This document shows positions 35,726 through 51,888 of a stretch of DNA of 64,000 nucleotides, in pieces. The notes below the pieces were generated by a model. It did no database searches. It saw nothing but the letters and a program-made list of their open reading frames with translations, and was not told the origin of the DNA. A program made the translations under genes and the position numbers. Every line of letters starts with the position of its first letter. The first letter of the stretch is position 1. Where the stretch lies: assembly GCA_947095535.1 (NCBI GenBank), contig OX352773.1, positions 23,643,398 through 23,707,397 of the forward strand, given 5' to 3'. This DNA comes from Poecilobothrus nobilitatus (taxonomy: Eukaryota > Arthropoda > Insecta > Diptera > Dolichopodidae).

Positions 35726-38700
35726 TTAAAACATTTTCACAACTTTTTAAGATTTGACATTAAACCTATTGTAATAACAATAAATAATAATATTAAAATG
35801 TCTTTTCCTTATCATTTCGACAGACTTCTATAAAATGTTTTAAAATACTGTTTAACAATCAAATTAACAAGAATCAATTTAACTGTTTTCGTTTCTGTTA
35901 TCATTAATAAAACAAAAAAAAAAAAAAAAAATCAGATTGAAAAAATATTTTACTAATAATCAAGAAAAACTATAATATTTTATACTAATCCTTAAGTATT
36001 AAAGTTATCAATTAAATTACTTGAATAAAATATGGAAGTAAGAACACTTAACAAATCAAGAGTATTAAAATGTGTTAAATTTTTCAGTTAAAAAAAAAAA
36101 AAAAAATGGTAGTAAGTAACTTATGTCAAAAATAAATTAAATGCTTCTACACTGATGTGTCTCATCTTTCGAACAAGACAATACAATACAATATACAATA
36201 CAATAAGACAATACAAATCAAGAGATAATTTTATAGTGTCAAATATAACATCATCAAGTATCTAATTAATAAACTCCAAATCAGAGCCTCTTAAAATAAA
36301 ATACATATGTAAGTCATAGGTAAATAAAGCTAAATAAATAGAATAATCTAACTTTTTTGTAAAAAATTAAAAACCTTTAAACATCATTAGATGCAATGAA
36401 ACTTAAAAAAAAAAATAAAATAAAATGAATCAGGAAAAAATGGAAATAAGTAATATCTAATAAAAATGTTAATAAAATACAAGGTAAAATATTTTAAATT
36501 TGTATAAGTTAAAATTTCGTTTAGTTTTTAAAAATAATCTAGGAATAAAAATTAGTTAATAAAAATTATTGGTCGTGTAATTGATCTGTAATATGACGCG
36601 TATTTAAAATGGTAATACTTAATATGTACATATCAAATTAAATTTTCGTCAATAGTAATTTTTAAGATTACTTAAAATTAAATTATTTGCGTCATTCCAG
36701 CCTAGGTACATCATCCATTGTCTCATCATTGGCTAGATGCAAAGTTATAAAATGTTAAGCATAATCAATTTAATTTAAAAATTTTCAATAGTAATATTTT
36801 TATATTTTCTGAAAATGTTAAATGCTTACTTTTCACAAAAAAAATAATGTTTTGCTGTAGAAAATTCTTTTTAAACATGTTATTATTTATTAAATAATTA
36901 TTAAATAAAGATTTATTGTTATTAAAAATAAAAAAATAAATAAATATATAATTTTATTTTAATATTTACATTTTCTGTAATAGGGTAAGTCTAAACAAAT
37001 CAAACGAACATAATTTTTAAATAATCATTCATTCAACTAATTATTTAAATAGAAAACAGATTAATCTTATTAATGAATCAACAAAAATATTAAAGGTTGT
37101 GTCCGGAATTATTAAATTATTCAAAATACTTAATTAGCTTTTAAGAATTTGTGCAAATAGATACAACAACAACATATAAAATAGAAGTTTATTAAAAATA
37201 GTCCATAGTAAATAAATATGTACAATATGTATGTACATATAGAAGAAATTGAAAATATCATAATAACGGGGAATTCTTGAACAATACATAAAATTCTATA
37301 AATTATCTTAAAAATCGCACTTTGAAATACAAAAAAAAAAAAATAAAATAATAAAAAACAAAAAACAAAAAAGAATTTGAAAATTTTAAAAAGTGTGTTA
37401 ATTTTTTTAAAATTAATTGTTTCTAAAGTTAGTTTGTTAATTATGTGTAAAAACCTAGAATCTAAAAAAAAAAAAACCAGAAAATACAAAAAATATTATA
37501 TTTATTTGTGTTAATACATACGTATGTACATACATACTTTGGTTTTTATAGAAAAAAAAATAAAATAAAAAAATCTATTAGATTTAAAAATAAAAACTTT
37601 TGCGTTAAAGCTATTACATTACTTTTTATTTTGCTCTTTATTAAAAATATATGATAATTAAAAATTGATGAATGATGACCTTTATATAATTTTATTTTGC
37701 ACACAATATTTATTAATTTTGAAGAAAAAAAAAAAACAGCTTTTACATTTTTTTTAAAATACTGAAATTGTTTTTTTTTTTTTTGCTTTTTTATATTTTT
37801 ATCGAAATGTATCGTTAAAGAAATTTACTGTTAAACAACATAAAACTTATTTGCACTTGAATACTATTTATATAATTTTAAAATAAAAAAAAAAGTATCT
37901 GTGTTGTCATTATTTTTAAGTATTCAAGTTCAAAAACTTTTGTAATATTTCGCGATTTCTTGCAAATTGATTACAAATGTAGTGAATACTTTTAATACTT
38001 ATATTTTATACATACACCTGTCTATTAAAATACATAATTACATTAAGGTTAATTTATATGACGTGTTATGAATTGCGATTTTGCAACATTTTTAAAATGT
38101 AAAAATATATATAAAAGTATATAAAAGTACATATTATGTACATACATACATAATAATGAATATGAACTAAAGTATTATCTGGTATTATTATATAATTAAA
38201 TATATAATTTTTTTTTTTAAAAGAGTTTAATTGATTGAAATTAAATATATTAAATGAAATGAAATTAAAAATATTTATTTCTTTTAGTTCCTATAAACTG
38301 CATAATATAAAACAAAAAGCTTATCGCTATAAGTTTATAATTTTAAATTAAAAAGTATGAAAAAAATTGACTATTGTAATTAAAATATACATACATGATT
38401 TATTAGTTTAATATGAAATAAATTTTACATCTACTAATCTACATTATATGTTTTGAAATATATATATTTTTTTTTTTGTTTAATGTAAAAGTTACATTCA
38501 AACTGTCTTCTATTTTAACAACATATTCTAACAATTTTTATAAAAATTTAGGAGTATTGCGACATGGCGTCAATAAAATATTGTTTAGAAAATTCCAAAA
38601 AAATGTAAATGCATCTTTTTATTTTCAATTGAAAATGTATATAGTTTAAAATTCATTAATTTTCATTAGCCATGTTCATTCTTTGTCAAAAAATTTTATT

Positions 38701-39681
38701 CAAAAATCTACTCTTTTTGTATTCTGATCACACTTAAAGATTGGCACGTACGTAAAAAAAATTACTTTCCATTTTACTTGTCTAAGCTTTGAACAATCAA
38801 TTTTAAAATTTCGTTAACCTTCAACTCAATTTTAACAACTCTCAATTTTAATAACAAAATAGTCATTTTCTTTTATATATATACATAAATATATAGTCAT
38901 AACTCATACTTCATTTGATTAAATAATATAATTATGTATTTATATTGAAGAGTAATTTGTTTTTTTTTTGCTTAAATATAATACAAGCGAAATAATTAAT
39001 TAAAATATTTTTGAAGAAAATATGATTTTTATATAAACAACAAGCCACTGCCAGAAAATTGAGATCAATACAAGTTGAACATTAACTAGAAAGAGATGAA
39101 TTGTATCGTACTAACTTTTTTTTTCTTAATAATGTATCGGTTACATTTTTTTCTATAAGCTGTTTCTTTTTACCTTGAAGATATTAAAATAATAATGAAA
39201 AATGTTTCGCAGCTTATTTTATTAAACGCTTTTATAATTTCATTTATTATTTTTATTTAATTTGGGTATATGATATAGATTTATTTCTACAGACGTTTTA
39301 ATTTTTGTTATTCTTAATTTTTTCAAAAAGAAATTGTTTTTTGCACAATTAACGCTATTGTCTTATATTTATTTATTTTAAATTAAAACAAAATTTAATC
39401 GAAATAAATGTCAAAAAAAAAAAACATATTTTAAGTTTAAATAAAGAAAATTTTTAAATTTAAATAAAAAAAAAATGATTAGTGAAATTTTAACATTTTT
39501 AAAAATCTAAATAAAAGCAGATTATGGTAAAAATAAATAAATTTTAGTAAATAATGAAGAATTCAATTCTTGAACGTGTTTAAAACAAATGCTCATGCTT
39601 AAAAATGGAAGTGTTTAACATTCTACTATTTTAAAACAAATTAATTTATGTAAAAAAAAAAAACCAAAACAAAAGAAATTT
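35726..39681. other. AT-rich noncoding DNA
   Basis: No exon is recognised. Items seen are an ACAATACAAT repeat near 36178-36220 and numerous poly-A/poly-T tracts. If the ORF at 39682-40197 is spliced at its 3' end, this stretch would be its intron. Confidence 0.4.
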
Positions 39682-40197
39682 TTATCTACTAAATATAATT
39701 ACCAATTCAGTGCGATTTCCATTTGTTTTTTGTCCGCGTTTTCTACATTCAATTTTCAATTGTTCTTTAGTTAAAGTCGATAAATAAGCATTACGGATTT
39801 GTTTTTCTGTTAAGCCATCAGCACCACCATTTAAAAGTGAATTACTGTATTGGTTTAAATTATTATTGTTGATATTCTTACCGTTACTAGCATTTACATT
39901 ATTTGAATGATTTAAAACATGCGACAAATTAATATTCCTATTAGTAATTGTGTTAGTATTATCAGATTTAGTAAAATAATAACTACTATTACTGTTATTA
40001 TTATTATTAATTAAGGATGAGTTATGAGATGATGAAGATGATTGACTAGAATTATTAGTATTATAATTGGCAAAATCACCACCAGATTGAAATGATAAAT
40101 TCTTTGAAATAGTCGCACTGGTGTTGTTGTTATTACTCAATAATACCTGAGGTGTATTATTTGTAGATGCATGACGGATTCGACGTCTGGATGGCAT
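39682..40197 (-). CDS. Asn/Ser-rich protein with SAP-like motif
   Basis: The frame opens at ATG 40197 with MPSRRRIRHAST, runs through a Ser/Asn/Thr low-complexity region (about residues 20-128), and ends in LTEKQIRNAYLSTLTKEQLK followed by IECRKRGQKTNGNRTEL (about 129-166). That end resembles a SAP domain, a DNA-binding helix-extended-helix in chromatin and RNA-processing proteins. As drawn it is 171 residues. After the Leu of RTEL the DNA reads GTAATTATA, a plausible donor at 39689, so the last few residues may be intron and the gene may continue to the left. The start follows a likely acceptor (CTTTTTTAAG, exon start 40199). I do not recognise the gene. Codon use and the organised basic N-terminus make it more credible than the noise frames nearby. 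Confidence 0.65.
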   Translation of the reverse strand: MPSRRRIRHASTNNTPQVLLSNNNNTSATISKNLSFQSGGDFANYNTNNSSQSSSSSHNSSLINNNNNSNSSYYFTKSDNTNTITNRNINLSHVLNHSNNVNASNGKNINNNNLNQYSNSLLNGGADGLTEKQIRNAYLSTLTKEQLKIECRKRGQKTNGNRTELVIIFSR

Positions 40198-40199
40198 AT

Positions 40200-41667
40200 C
40201 TTAAAAAAGTGAATGGATTAGTTACATTATTCTGTTTCATATAAAAAAGAAAAAAAAACTACTCATATTAATTAAAAAAATTTTTAAAAAATTTTTGAAA
40301 ATTGAAAATAAATATCATGTTTTATTAATTTTTTTTTAAGATGGCCAAAAGTACACTTTTATAAAACAATCTATGTATTCATAAATTAAAATAAGACAAA
40401 TTTTGTTTTGCATTTTTTTGTTTTGTTTTTTTTTTTTTTTTTTTTGATTATCCTAGTTTTAAGCACACAAATTTTGCTCAACACTATATGAACAAATATT
40501 ATGTAATAAATTTTTAGAATATTATCGTAAACTAAATATACATATTGTAAATTTTTCTAAAAACTATTAATTAAGAAGAGACTAATAAAATTTTTAGGAT
40601 TTTTAAGTTCATAATAAATAAATAGAAATATAATAGGTATATCGATTAATAAATATAAATTATCGATTAATTTTTTTTACATTGATATATAATAAAAAAA
40701 AGTGATTTGAATGGAAAGGAATTTTTTTTAGGAAACTTATTATTTCATAAAATACAAAAAATTATTTTAATTTTTTTAATATACTTACTCCTTAATTATT
40801 TTTTTTTATTTTAAAAGTAAAAAAAAATGCACCTAACAACTATTTCTTAAAATAATCTATTTAAAAAGGATATTTAAAGCTCCACACCAAAAGCAATCAA
40901 ATACGTATTTAATTATCAAATTACATTTTGAAAATAATCAATAATACAAGTAGATAGTTTTTATAAATTAAATAAACACCTGATTTATTGAATTAACTTT
41001 GAATACCTGTAACCATTTCATTTTTTTGCAATTCATTCTTTATTACATTTTTCACAAATGTAATTCGTTATATGTATGAATAGCTGTCGTTTATTTTTTT
41101 AATTTAATTAAATTGATTTAATCTTTTAATTTAGAAATATAAAACAATATAGGTATCATATTAGATTTTGTAGTACACAGACGATATAATTGATGGAATA
41201 TTTTTTTGTATTTATACATACATACGTACATTCGTTGATATATATATATAATTTGGTTACACATATCGATTTTTTTATTCATATTTTAATGGGTTTCCAG
41301 ACATTTTCTGCTACATATTTGCAATAATCTTAATATATTTACAAAAGAAAATAATAAAATATTTATTTATTAATATAATAAATTTATTTATATGTAAATG
41401 TATGTACATATTTATAATACATTATTTTAAATAAATCACCTGACTTTAAAACAACTGCATATTTATTATAATTGCCTAATTGAATTTTGTGGTTAATTTT
41501 AGTTTATCCAAAATTTAAAAATATCCATTTGGATATCTTGTAATTTTTAGAAATATTAATAAATGTGCAAAAAAAAAAACTAATGATTTTTTCTTTGATT
41601 TGGCAAACATTGAAATCAGAATAAAACATGTTCTTCACAATATTTTGTTATTACATTAAAAACTTAC
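40200..41667 (-). other. Probable 5' intron of the SAP-like gene
   Basis: This stretch lies between the GTAAGT donor at 41667 and the acceptor just before 40199, both on the minus strand. It is AT-rich with no exon visible. Confidence 0.35.
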
Positions 41668-41740
41668 CTAAAAATCGGCTGTTTATACAGGGTTGACCTT
41701 TTCCCCAACGATTATATAGATAACGCCTTAATTTAAAAAA
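41668..41740 (-). other. Possible 5' untranslated exon of SAP-like gene
   Basis: On the minus strand AGCCGATTTTTAG is followed by GTAAGTTTTT, a strong donor whose exon ends at 41668. The sequence upstream is somewhat less AT-rich. The right border is not determined. Confidence 0.3.
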
Positions 41741-44700
41741 ATATTTAGAAAATCAACTATAATTTTATATATTTTTTTTGACTTTTTTTACAGTTTAAAA
41801 CACGTAACGTACAGGTAATTTAGTATATAAAAGTTTTTAATTTTTCACTTTTATTGAACCACTCAGTTGGCAAAATACAAAGGCAATTTTAACTTGGTAG
41901 TTCAACAAAAATACTTTTATTGAAATGAATAAAAAATATTACTTATACACTACATTAGATGCCTATTTAAATATAATATTTTAAATTTACTGATAATATA
42001 TATTTCAAATTGTTTTTATTAAATATATTATGTTCATATCAAGCAAAGGCCATAGTTTTCACACAAAACTTAAAATTCACACAAATTCTTTTCTTTTTTA
42101 ACTAAACTACTACTGAACTGACATTAGAGTAGACAACTGTCATTGACAACAAATTTTTGAAACAGTGTTGTCAATTGAATTTTACTCATTTCATTCCTAT
42201 AAATCAAAGTTTTATATGACATTTATTATATATAAAATTATGTTCACATCAGAAAATAAGAAAAGAAATAAGCGATTTATTTTTAAAATTTAAAAATGAA
42301 AAATTACTATTAAGTCAATTTGATAACATTTAATGAATCAAAAATTTAATAAAATGATGAAGAAAAAATTGCAATAAATAAATTACATCAAATATTTATT
42401 AATTTTTTTCATCAGTTATTTAAAAATAAAACAGATAATTTTTCTTAATTTATTTTTAATTTTATTAAATTCATAACTGTAATAACTTTTAATATGGCAA
42501 AGATTTTTATGATTATATTTCAACTAAACTGAATTTTTTAAATAAATTGAATTGATCTGGCAAAATAAACAAAGACAAATTTTATTAGCGAGAGTTCAAT
42601 TTAATTAAAATTAAAAAAAAAAAAATTACTTAATGATAAGAAGAAGTCATTTTTAAATAAAATTAAGAAAATTTAATGGATATGTATTATAAACAAACCA
42701 GATTATTAAAAATTGATGACGATTGAAGAATATGAAAAAAAATATTTTTAAAATTAAAGTTTTGACATTTTTAACGCATGCTTATATTCTTTTTACGATG
42801 ACATATAAACTGACGTAACGATGCCATCAACCAACACAACACTACCTCTCATTCACTTTCTCTACACGTGTGGTTTTTTATTCGTTCAGAATAAACAGAA
42901 TATTCTTTTGCGTTATTTTATTCATTTCCTCCATCCATTCCGCGTTTTTTATTCTTTATGTACATTCTGGACGTATTCTTTTCAGTTTGTCTTTAAAGAT
43001 AAGGCTAATATTTATGAAGAAAAATATTGGCGATATTTGTTAGAGCATAGGCAGAAGATACAAAAACACTACTTGTGTGACAAAGAAAAAACACAAAAAT
43101 ATCGGACGAATTTAACAAAAAATTGTACAAGCGTTCAGAAAATATCGGAGATATACCAAAATATCGAATGAAATTTAGCTCGCTGAAGCTAAATGTTCTA
43201 TAATTATCTCCGATATTTTTAACACATACGTAAAAAATGTGTATGTACACAAAAAAATGGGCACACTACTAACATTCTTATGGATACATGACATTTGAAT
43301 TCATTATTTTTCTCCCTCTTTCATTTGGTGTTCAAGTTGGTATTAAGTATATTTTACTCTTTCTAAATATCCGATATCGGATGAAATTTTTTCCATGAAA
43401 ATTAACCTTTAAAGGCAGAATAAATCGAATGAAGTTTATTTTGAAGTTTTTTTTTGTTATTTTGACGTTTGTTTGTATACTGCGTTATAAATTTAAAAAT
43501 AATTGATTGCTTTTTTTAAATAAAATGGAACTCCCAATAGAACAACTTAACTTAAAATGGAAGTCCCATACTATAGAACAATTTAGCAAACTTAAATACT
43601 TTTCCATTCTTTTATTATAAAAATTTAAGATATTAAATATTTTTAAGCATAAAATATAAACAATTTACTAAAGCAAAATGTCAAATTTTTATCCTTTAAT
43701 TCCTTTGGAGTTTTTTGTTCGTTTTATTTTCTATCTATTCCATTTATTACGGAAAGAATAAAAAACACATTTCCTTTTGTTATTTGTAGGATTATTATAA
43801 GTTATTCATAAATTCATAAAAAAATATCTGTTATAAGATAAATACTGCTGTCAAAAACTAGTTACACGTCACAAATAAGGTTCTTAAATAATATATTACT
43901 TTGTATTTACGGCTTTTTAAAGTGTTGTGTGCAGATTTATGCATATTTATGTCGTTTTTTAAATCTAAATTTTTTTTTTGCCTTAAAAATATAATTTAAA
44001 TTTCAAGTAAACGATCAGAACTATTCAATTAATTTACATGAATAATAAACCAATCTAAAACCTTTTTTTTAAGTAAAAAAAAACTTTTAAAAACGTTGAC
44101 TAAATTAATAGTTAAAATTGTTAAAACCCTTATCATTTTGCGGATTGCTAAATAAAAACTATTTTCCTAGCAGTTGATCAGTAATTTTGGATATTGAAAC
44201 AAAATTGTCTCCTTCTCATCTACTTGTCGTTGAATAAAGTTATAGTGGAATTTAACCGCAAAATTACTTTTATGCTGTATCTACAACCAACGCTCTCGTT
44301 ACGTTAATCAATACCAATGTTATCACTGCAATGGTTTTATATTTTATATGAATGATGAAATGTCATGCAAAGTTATAAAATCGTATGATAGTTAATAACT
44401 ATGTTATAGTTAGAACTTGTTTACATTTGAGAGAAAAACGTTACTCAAAAATTTTTAGGGTAGAAAAGCGGGATGGTAACATAAAAACACGTACGAAAAA
44501 TAAAATTTCATACGTGTCGGAATAAAATGAAAAAGAAATGCAAAGAAATTCTCATTTTATTTCTAATGTACCAATGTTCTGACTTCTGACATGATTTTGC
44601 CAAAAAAAAAACACCTTTTTCGCCCTGTTGTAAACATGAAGTTTGAAAAAGGAGTGGAACAAGTACAAAATTCACAGAAGTTATTTCATGCAGCCTTAAC

Positions 44701-47475
44701 ACTTTGTTCTTCCTATACTCGAAACGTGACAGATAGTTTGATTGTCAGTCATATCATAAAAGTCATACATAAGATTGAAATGTAAACAAGAATTCAAATG
44801 TTCACCAATCATTTTAGTGTCTCGTCATTCATAATTGTCAGATTATAATATTATATTAAAAAGATCAGACAGACACGTGACGACATACAGCACACTTCAC
44901 AGTACAGTACAATATGGACTGTGGTACAATGTTGATGACTGTGGAGTTCAAGGAGAATAGCGGGAGAACTTCGGTTTAATTTTTCTTTTATATATGTATA
45001 TATACAATATATTTACATTATAATATATACAAACATATTATTAATATTATTTATTTTTATTTACATTATACCATTGTACTGTGGGCATCCAATATCCATA
45101 GAGCAAACGTATTTGTGATTCTGTTTTCGTTTAAATTTTAAATTGAGAAATACATTTACATTATGAAGAATGTAAATGTATGCATGGCAATTGGCAAATG
45201 TAAGTATATGCAACATACATACATACATACATATGAATGTGTTTGTGTCAATTTTACTTTGATTTAAATAAAAAACTAAAAAAATGTCCATAATCAAATC
45301 ATGTCGATTCATCGATTGCCGATTGCGTCGATGACACCAGTGGGAAGTCAAAATGTGAATGGATATTGAAATTTGAAAAATATTTCTCAACACAGGGGTG
45401 GACTCTCTCTCATCTGCGTATCATCATCTAATATCCAAATATTGAAGGATCATCATTAAAATCGTAGAAGTAGAAGCAGCTCCAGCTGGCAGTGGCATTG
45501 ACATAAGTGCAATATTTATACAGAATACTTTTGCCAATCTCAATCAAAACGTATAGCCAGTTTGTATCATTTGAGCGTGCACAGAGCAATTTTTAATTCC
45601 TCAATATACAAAACATGAACATACATATGTGTGTATGTACATTAAAATTTCTTATGAATGACATACACTGTATAGAGGAATTAGCAGCAAACAATTGTTG
45701 AATAAACGAAATGTTTGCCTGAAATCGGTGTAACTGAAGGAAATTGAGAAAAGATAGTTTTCTATTGTATGTAATTATAGTGACTTGAAATCTATGCTTG
45801 AAATCCAATATATGTATTTAAAACCACAATTGGTTTCGTTAAAAAAAATTTTTGAGATTTGAGTGGATTACAATTTACAATTATAATCAACAAGTAGTAC
45901 ATGTCCCTAAAATATAAATAATTTAAGACTGATTGATAGTTTAGTAATAGGTCTATAATTTTCAAATTGATTAATAAAATGACTTCACAGAATTCTAGAA
46001 TTCCTAATAAAAAAGAAGATAGAAAAGTATGTCTTCTAATTATTTTATGTATTTAGAAATCTTGTTTACATAAATATATGTATACATTTATATTTTATAC
46101 CTACATACAAAATATAATACAATTGGGGAATGCCTGATTTTATTTTAAATTTATAAATTTTGTGCTTTCAATAACTTTTTGAAAACAATAGGCACAAATA
46201 TATGTGTGTATATGTGCAAATAAATAATAATATCACAGACATCACAGCTGAGTGCTGACAATAGTTTTTTTTATTAGTGGCTGTGATGTGATAAATATAT
46301 ATCTGGAACTTCCTTAAATTTACTTTGTTAATATTTTCTATTAGTTCACTACCAATTACAAAACATATACACATGGTATTATTTATATACAACATCACTC
46401 ATAAATATGTATGCAATGTATGTATGTATCTAAGTCATATATATTCAGTCAGATCCCTAGGCATAAATAAAAGATAAATGTTTAGGGGTTTATGTAATTA
46501 CGATTTAAATATAAATAAAACATCATTTTTTTTTGTATTTTACATAATATATTTTTATATACCTATAATTAAAAACACAGTAATTTTTAATGTATTTTTT
46601 TCAATACAGTTTAAAAAATAATTCCTAATTTACATAAAATTTAAACTTTTTACTTTAGTTGCTGGTGTAATTTTTACTTTATCGAAAATAATTGGATCTA
46701 CCTAGTCAATGATAATAAAACGACATCACTTGCACATCACAAATATTACTAATTTGATAAATTATTATTTTTGTGTTGCCTTTTTTTATCATTTTCAAGG
46801 CAAACTACTTTATTTTTTTATTTTTTTTAAACATCGAATGATAAAGATAGCCAATAGTAAATGTTAATACGTTTTATCTTCATTTTTAGTTTTAATAATT
46901 AAAAATTAATTTTTCCTTAAGTTTTTGATTTCATTTTAAACGAAAATTGAAAAATCATTAACTTGTATGATTTTTAAAAGCAATTATTTTTGAAACGATA
47001 ATTTTCTGCTTCTAAAAAATTATTTACATAAAATATTGTGAAAGAAAACAAATTTTAACTTAAATTTTAAATAACTTATTTATTAGTAAAAGTTAGCCCT
47101 TACCAATGAAATGGATCAAATTTCAAATGTAATACAATTTAAAATTCAAAATTATTAAAGAAATTCCTGCAAAATTGTTTTTTTTTTCATGTGTAATAAA
47201 TTTAAGAGAGTAGTAAAGTGTAAAAAATTTTACTTAAAAAAAAAAATCAAGTTTTGTATAAATATTTTTAATATATTTATAGATAAATTCGAATTAAGGA
47301 GTTTTCAAAAAAGTAAGATATTTAGTTATCTTTACGATGAGACTAAAAAGAATTATTAGCAATCATTGTATTTCTTTTTAATATTATTTTTAAGAATATT
47401 TTTTATACATATTATTTTTAATAAGATTTTTGTTTTCTCTTAGAAAAATTGTCTTGAATCTACTATTACGAAAAA
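41741..47475. other. Intergenic region with hairpins
   Basis: No credible gene is seen. The plus-strand frame at 42821-43171 has no recognisable domain. A nested inverted repeat lies at 43139-43219. The part 44800-45900 is less AT-rich and has CATA microsatellites (45213-45235), but translations give nothing recognised. The part just below 47476 should hold the Atg8 3' untranslated region. Confidence 0.35.
43139..43219. repeat. Nested inverted repeat (hairpin)
   Basis: AAAATATCGGAGATA at 43139-43153 is perfectly complementary to 43205-43219 (15 bases). Inside, TTTAGCT (43174-43180) pairs with AGCTAAA (43187-43193) around a six-base loop. A related ATATCGGACGAATTT word lies just upstream and an ATCCGATATCGGAT palindrome near 43369, so the motif recurs locally. 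Confidence 0.6.
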
Positions 47476-50570
<3,095 letters not shown>

Positions 50571-51888
50571 TTTCGTTTAGTTTTTAAATTGTAATTTATT
50601 TGTACGTCAAATTAAAGAAAATTTACTTTTGTAATAAATGCGCTTTTAAAATCTCGAATAATTTTCCAAATAAATTTTTACTGCGGAATAAAATTTGTGT
50701 CTAGCTTTTTATAATTTTCTTCACCAATTTAATCATTAATGCAATGGCAATACTTAAATTGACACAACAAACTAATTTTAATTTGTATTGTCATTCTATT
50801 TGGTAGCTATTTGCGGCCCTCTTTTTTGTTATATTTGAAACCATTTAAAACTTACATTTGATGTAAAGAATTAAAATCCATAAAATCTTAATAACAGCTA
50901 TTTACTTAAGTTTTTATAAACTGTTTAATTAGATAATATTTATTAAAAAAGTATCGTTTTCCACATATTTAACTGTTGAAGTAGTATTTTTTTATGATGG
51001 CTACGCTCATTTTGCTAACGACTTAAGATATTATCATGGTGGGTTAACATTTTGTCTTTTGTGTATCAAAATTCACAAATTTCAATCCACAGTATTTGTT
51101 AAGAGAACCATACACCAAAAAATTTGTTAAACAATTTGCTTGCTTTCTAAACTTGTTATGTTTAAATCAATCGAGTATGGAGTGGTTTGAAAATAGTTTG
51201 TTAAATTTTTTAATAAAATCAAAATTTTTTGATTTTGAGTGGGCGAAGTCATGAGTATGTTTAACTTGTTTAAGTGAGTTTATAAACCAAAACATAAATA
51301 AAGTCAGTTAGAACTCATGGGCCATGGCAAGGCAGTAAATTTTTGTCTTGTATAGATCTAAAAATTCAGTATATATATATAGATGGCTTTGGAAAAAGTT
51401 TTCAAAATCGAATGTAGACACAAAGTAACAAAGGTATTTTGAAACAAAAATTAAAATTTAGATGATTCAATGTTTTTACTAACACATACTTACTTTTACT
51501 GATACTAATTTATTGCACGCGACACAAGAACAATAATTACAAAACGTTCTTCAATCTTCGTAAAAAAGATGATTTTTTTAAATAAATTTAAAGAACAGAA
51601 CGACATCACGTTCCAATTCCATAGAAATGTCGATTTTAGGTAATTGACTTGTAATTGACAATTGTTAACCATTTTACGGTCTTGTATGTTTTTGTATGTC
51701 GTAATTTTTGACTTTTGTTATCACTTGACACTTTTACTTCACAAAAAAATTTAATAAAACAATCGAAAAGACTAGAGGAGTGAAGTAAAAATTTCATTAT
51801 CGTAACCTATTGAAAATGTTTAAAAACAACATTTATAGTTGAAGTAAATATTTTGTTATCTCTGAATTTATTAGGCATTATTATAAAA
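50571..51888. other. Divergent promoter region, Atg8 and dolichol kinase
   Basis: About 1.3 kb lies between the minus-strand Atg8 start and the plus-strand dolichol kinase start, so the promoters of both must be here. No coding exon or clear core motif was found. Confidence 0.5.

Noticed and set aside
42821..43171. 116-codon plus-strand frame
   Set aside because: No domain is seen, its 3' half lies in a hairpin repeat, and no splice or promoter context supports it.
45440..45558. Short less AT-rich open stretch reading VEVEAAPAGSGIDISAIF
   Set aside because: It is under 40 codons, with a stop just upstream and no acceptor; probably chance.
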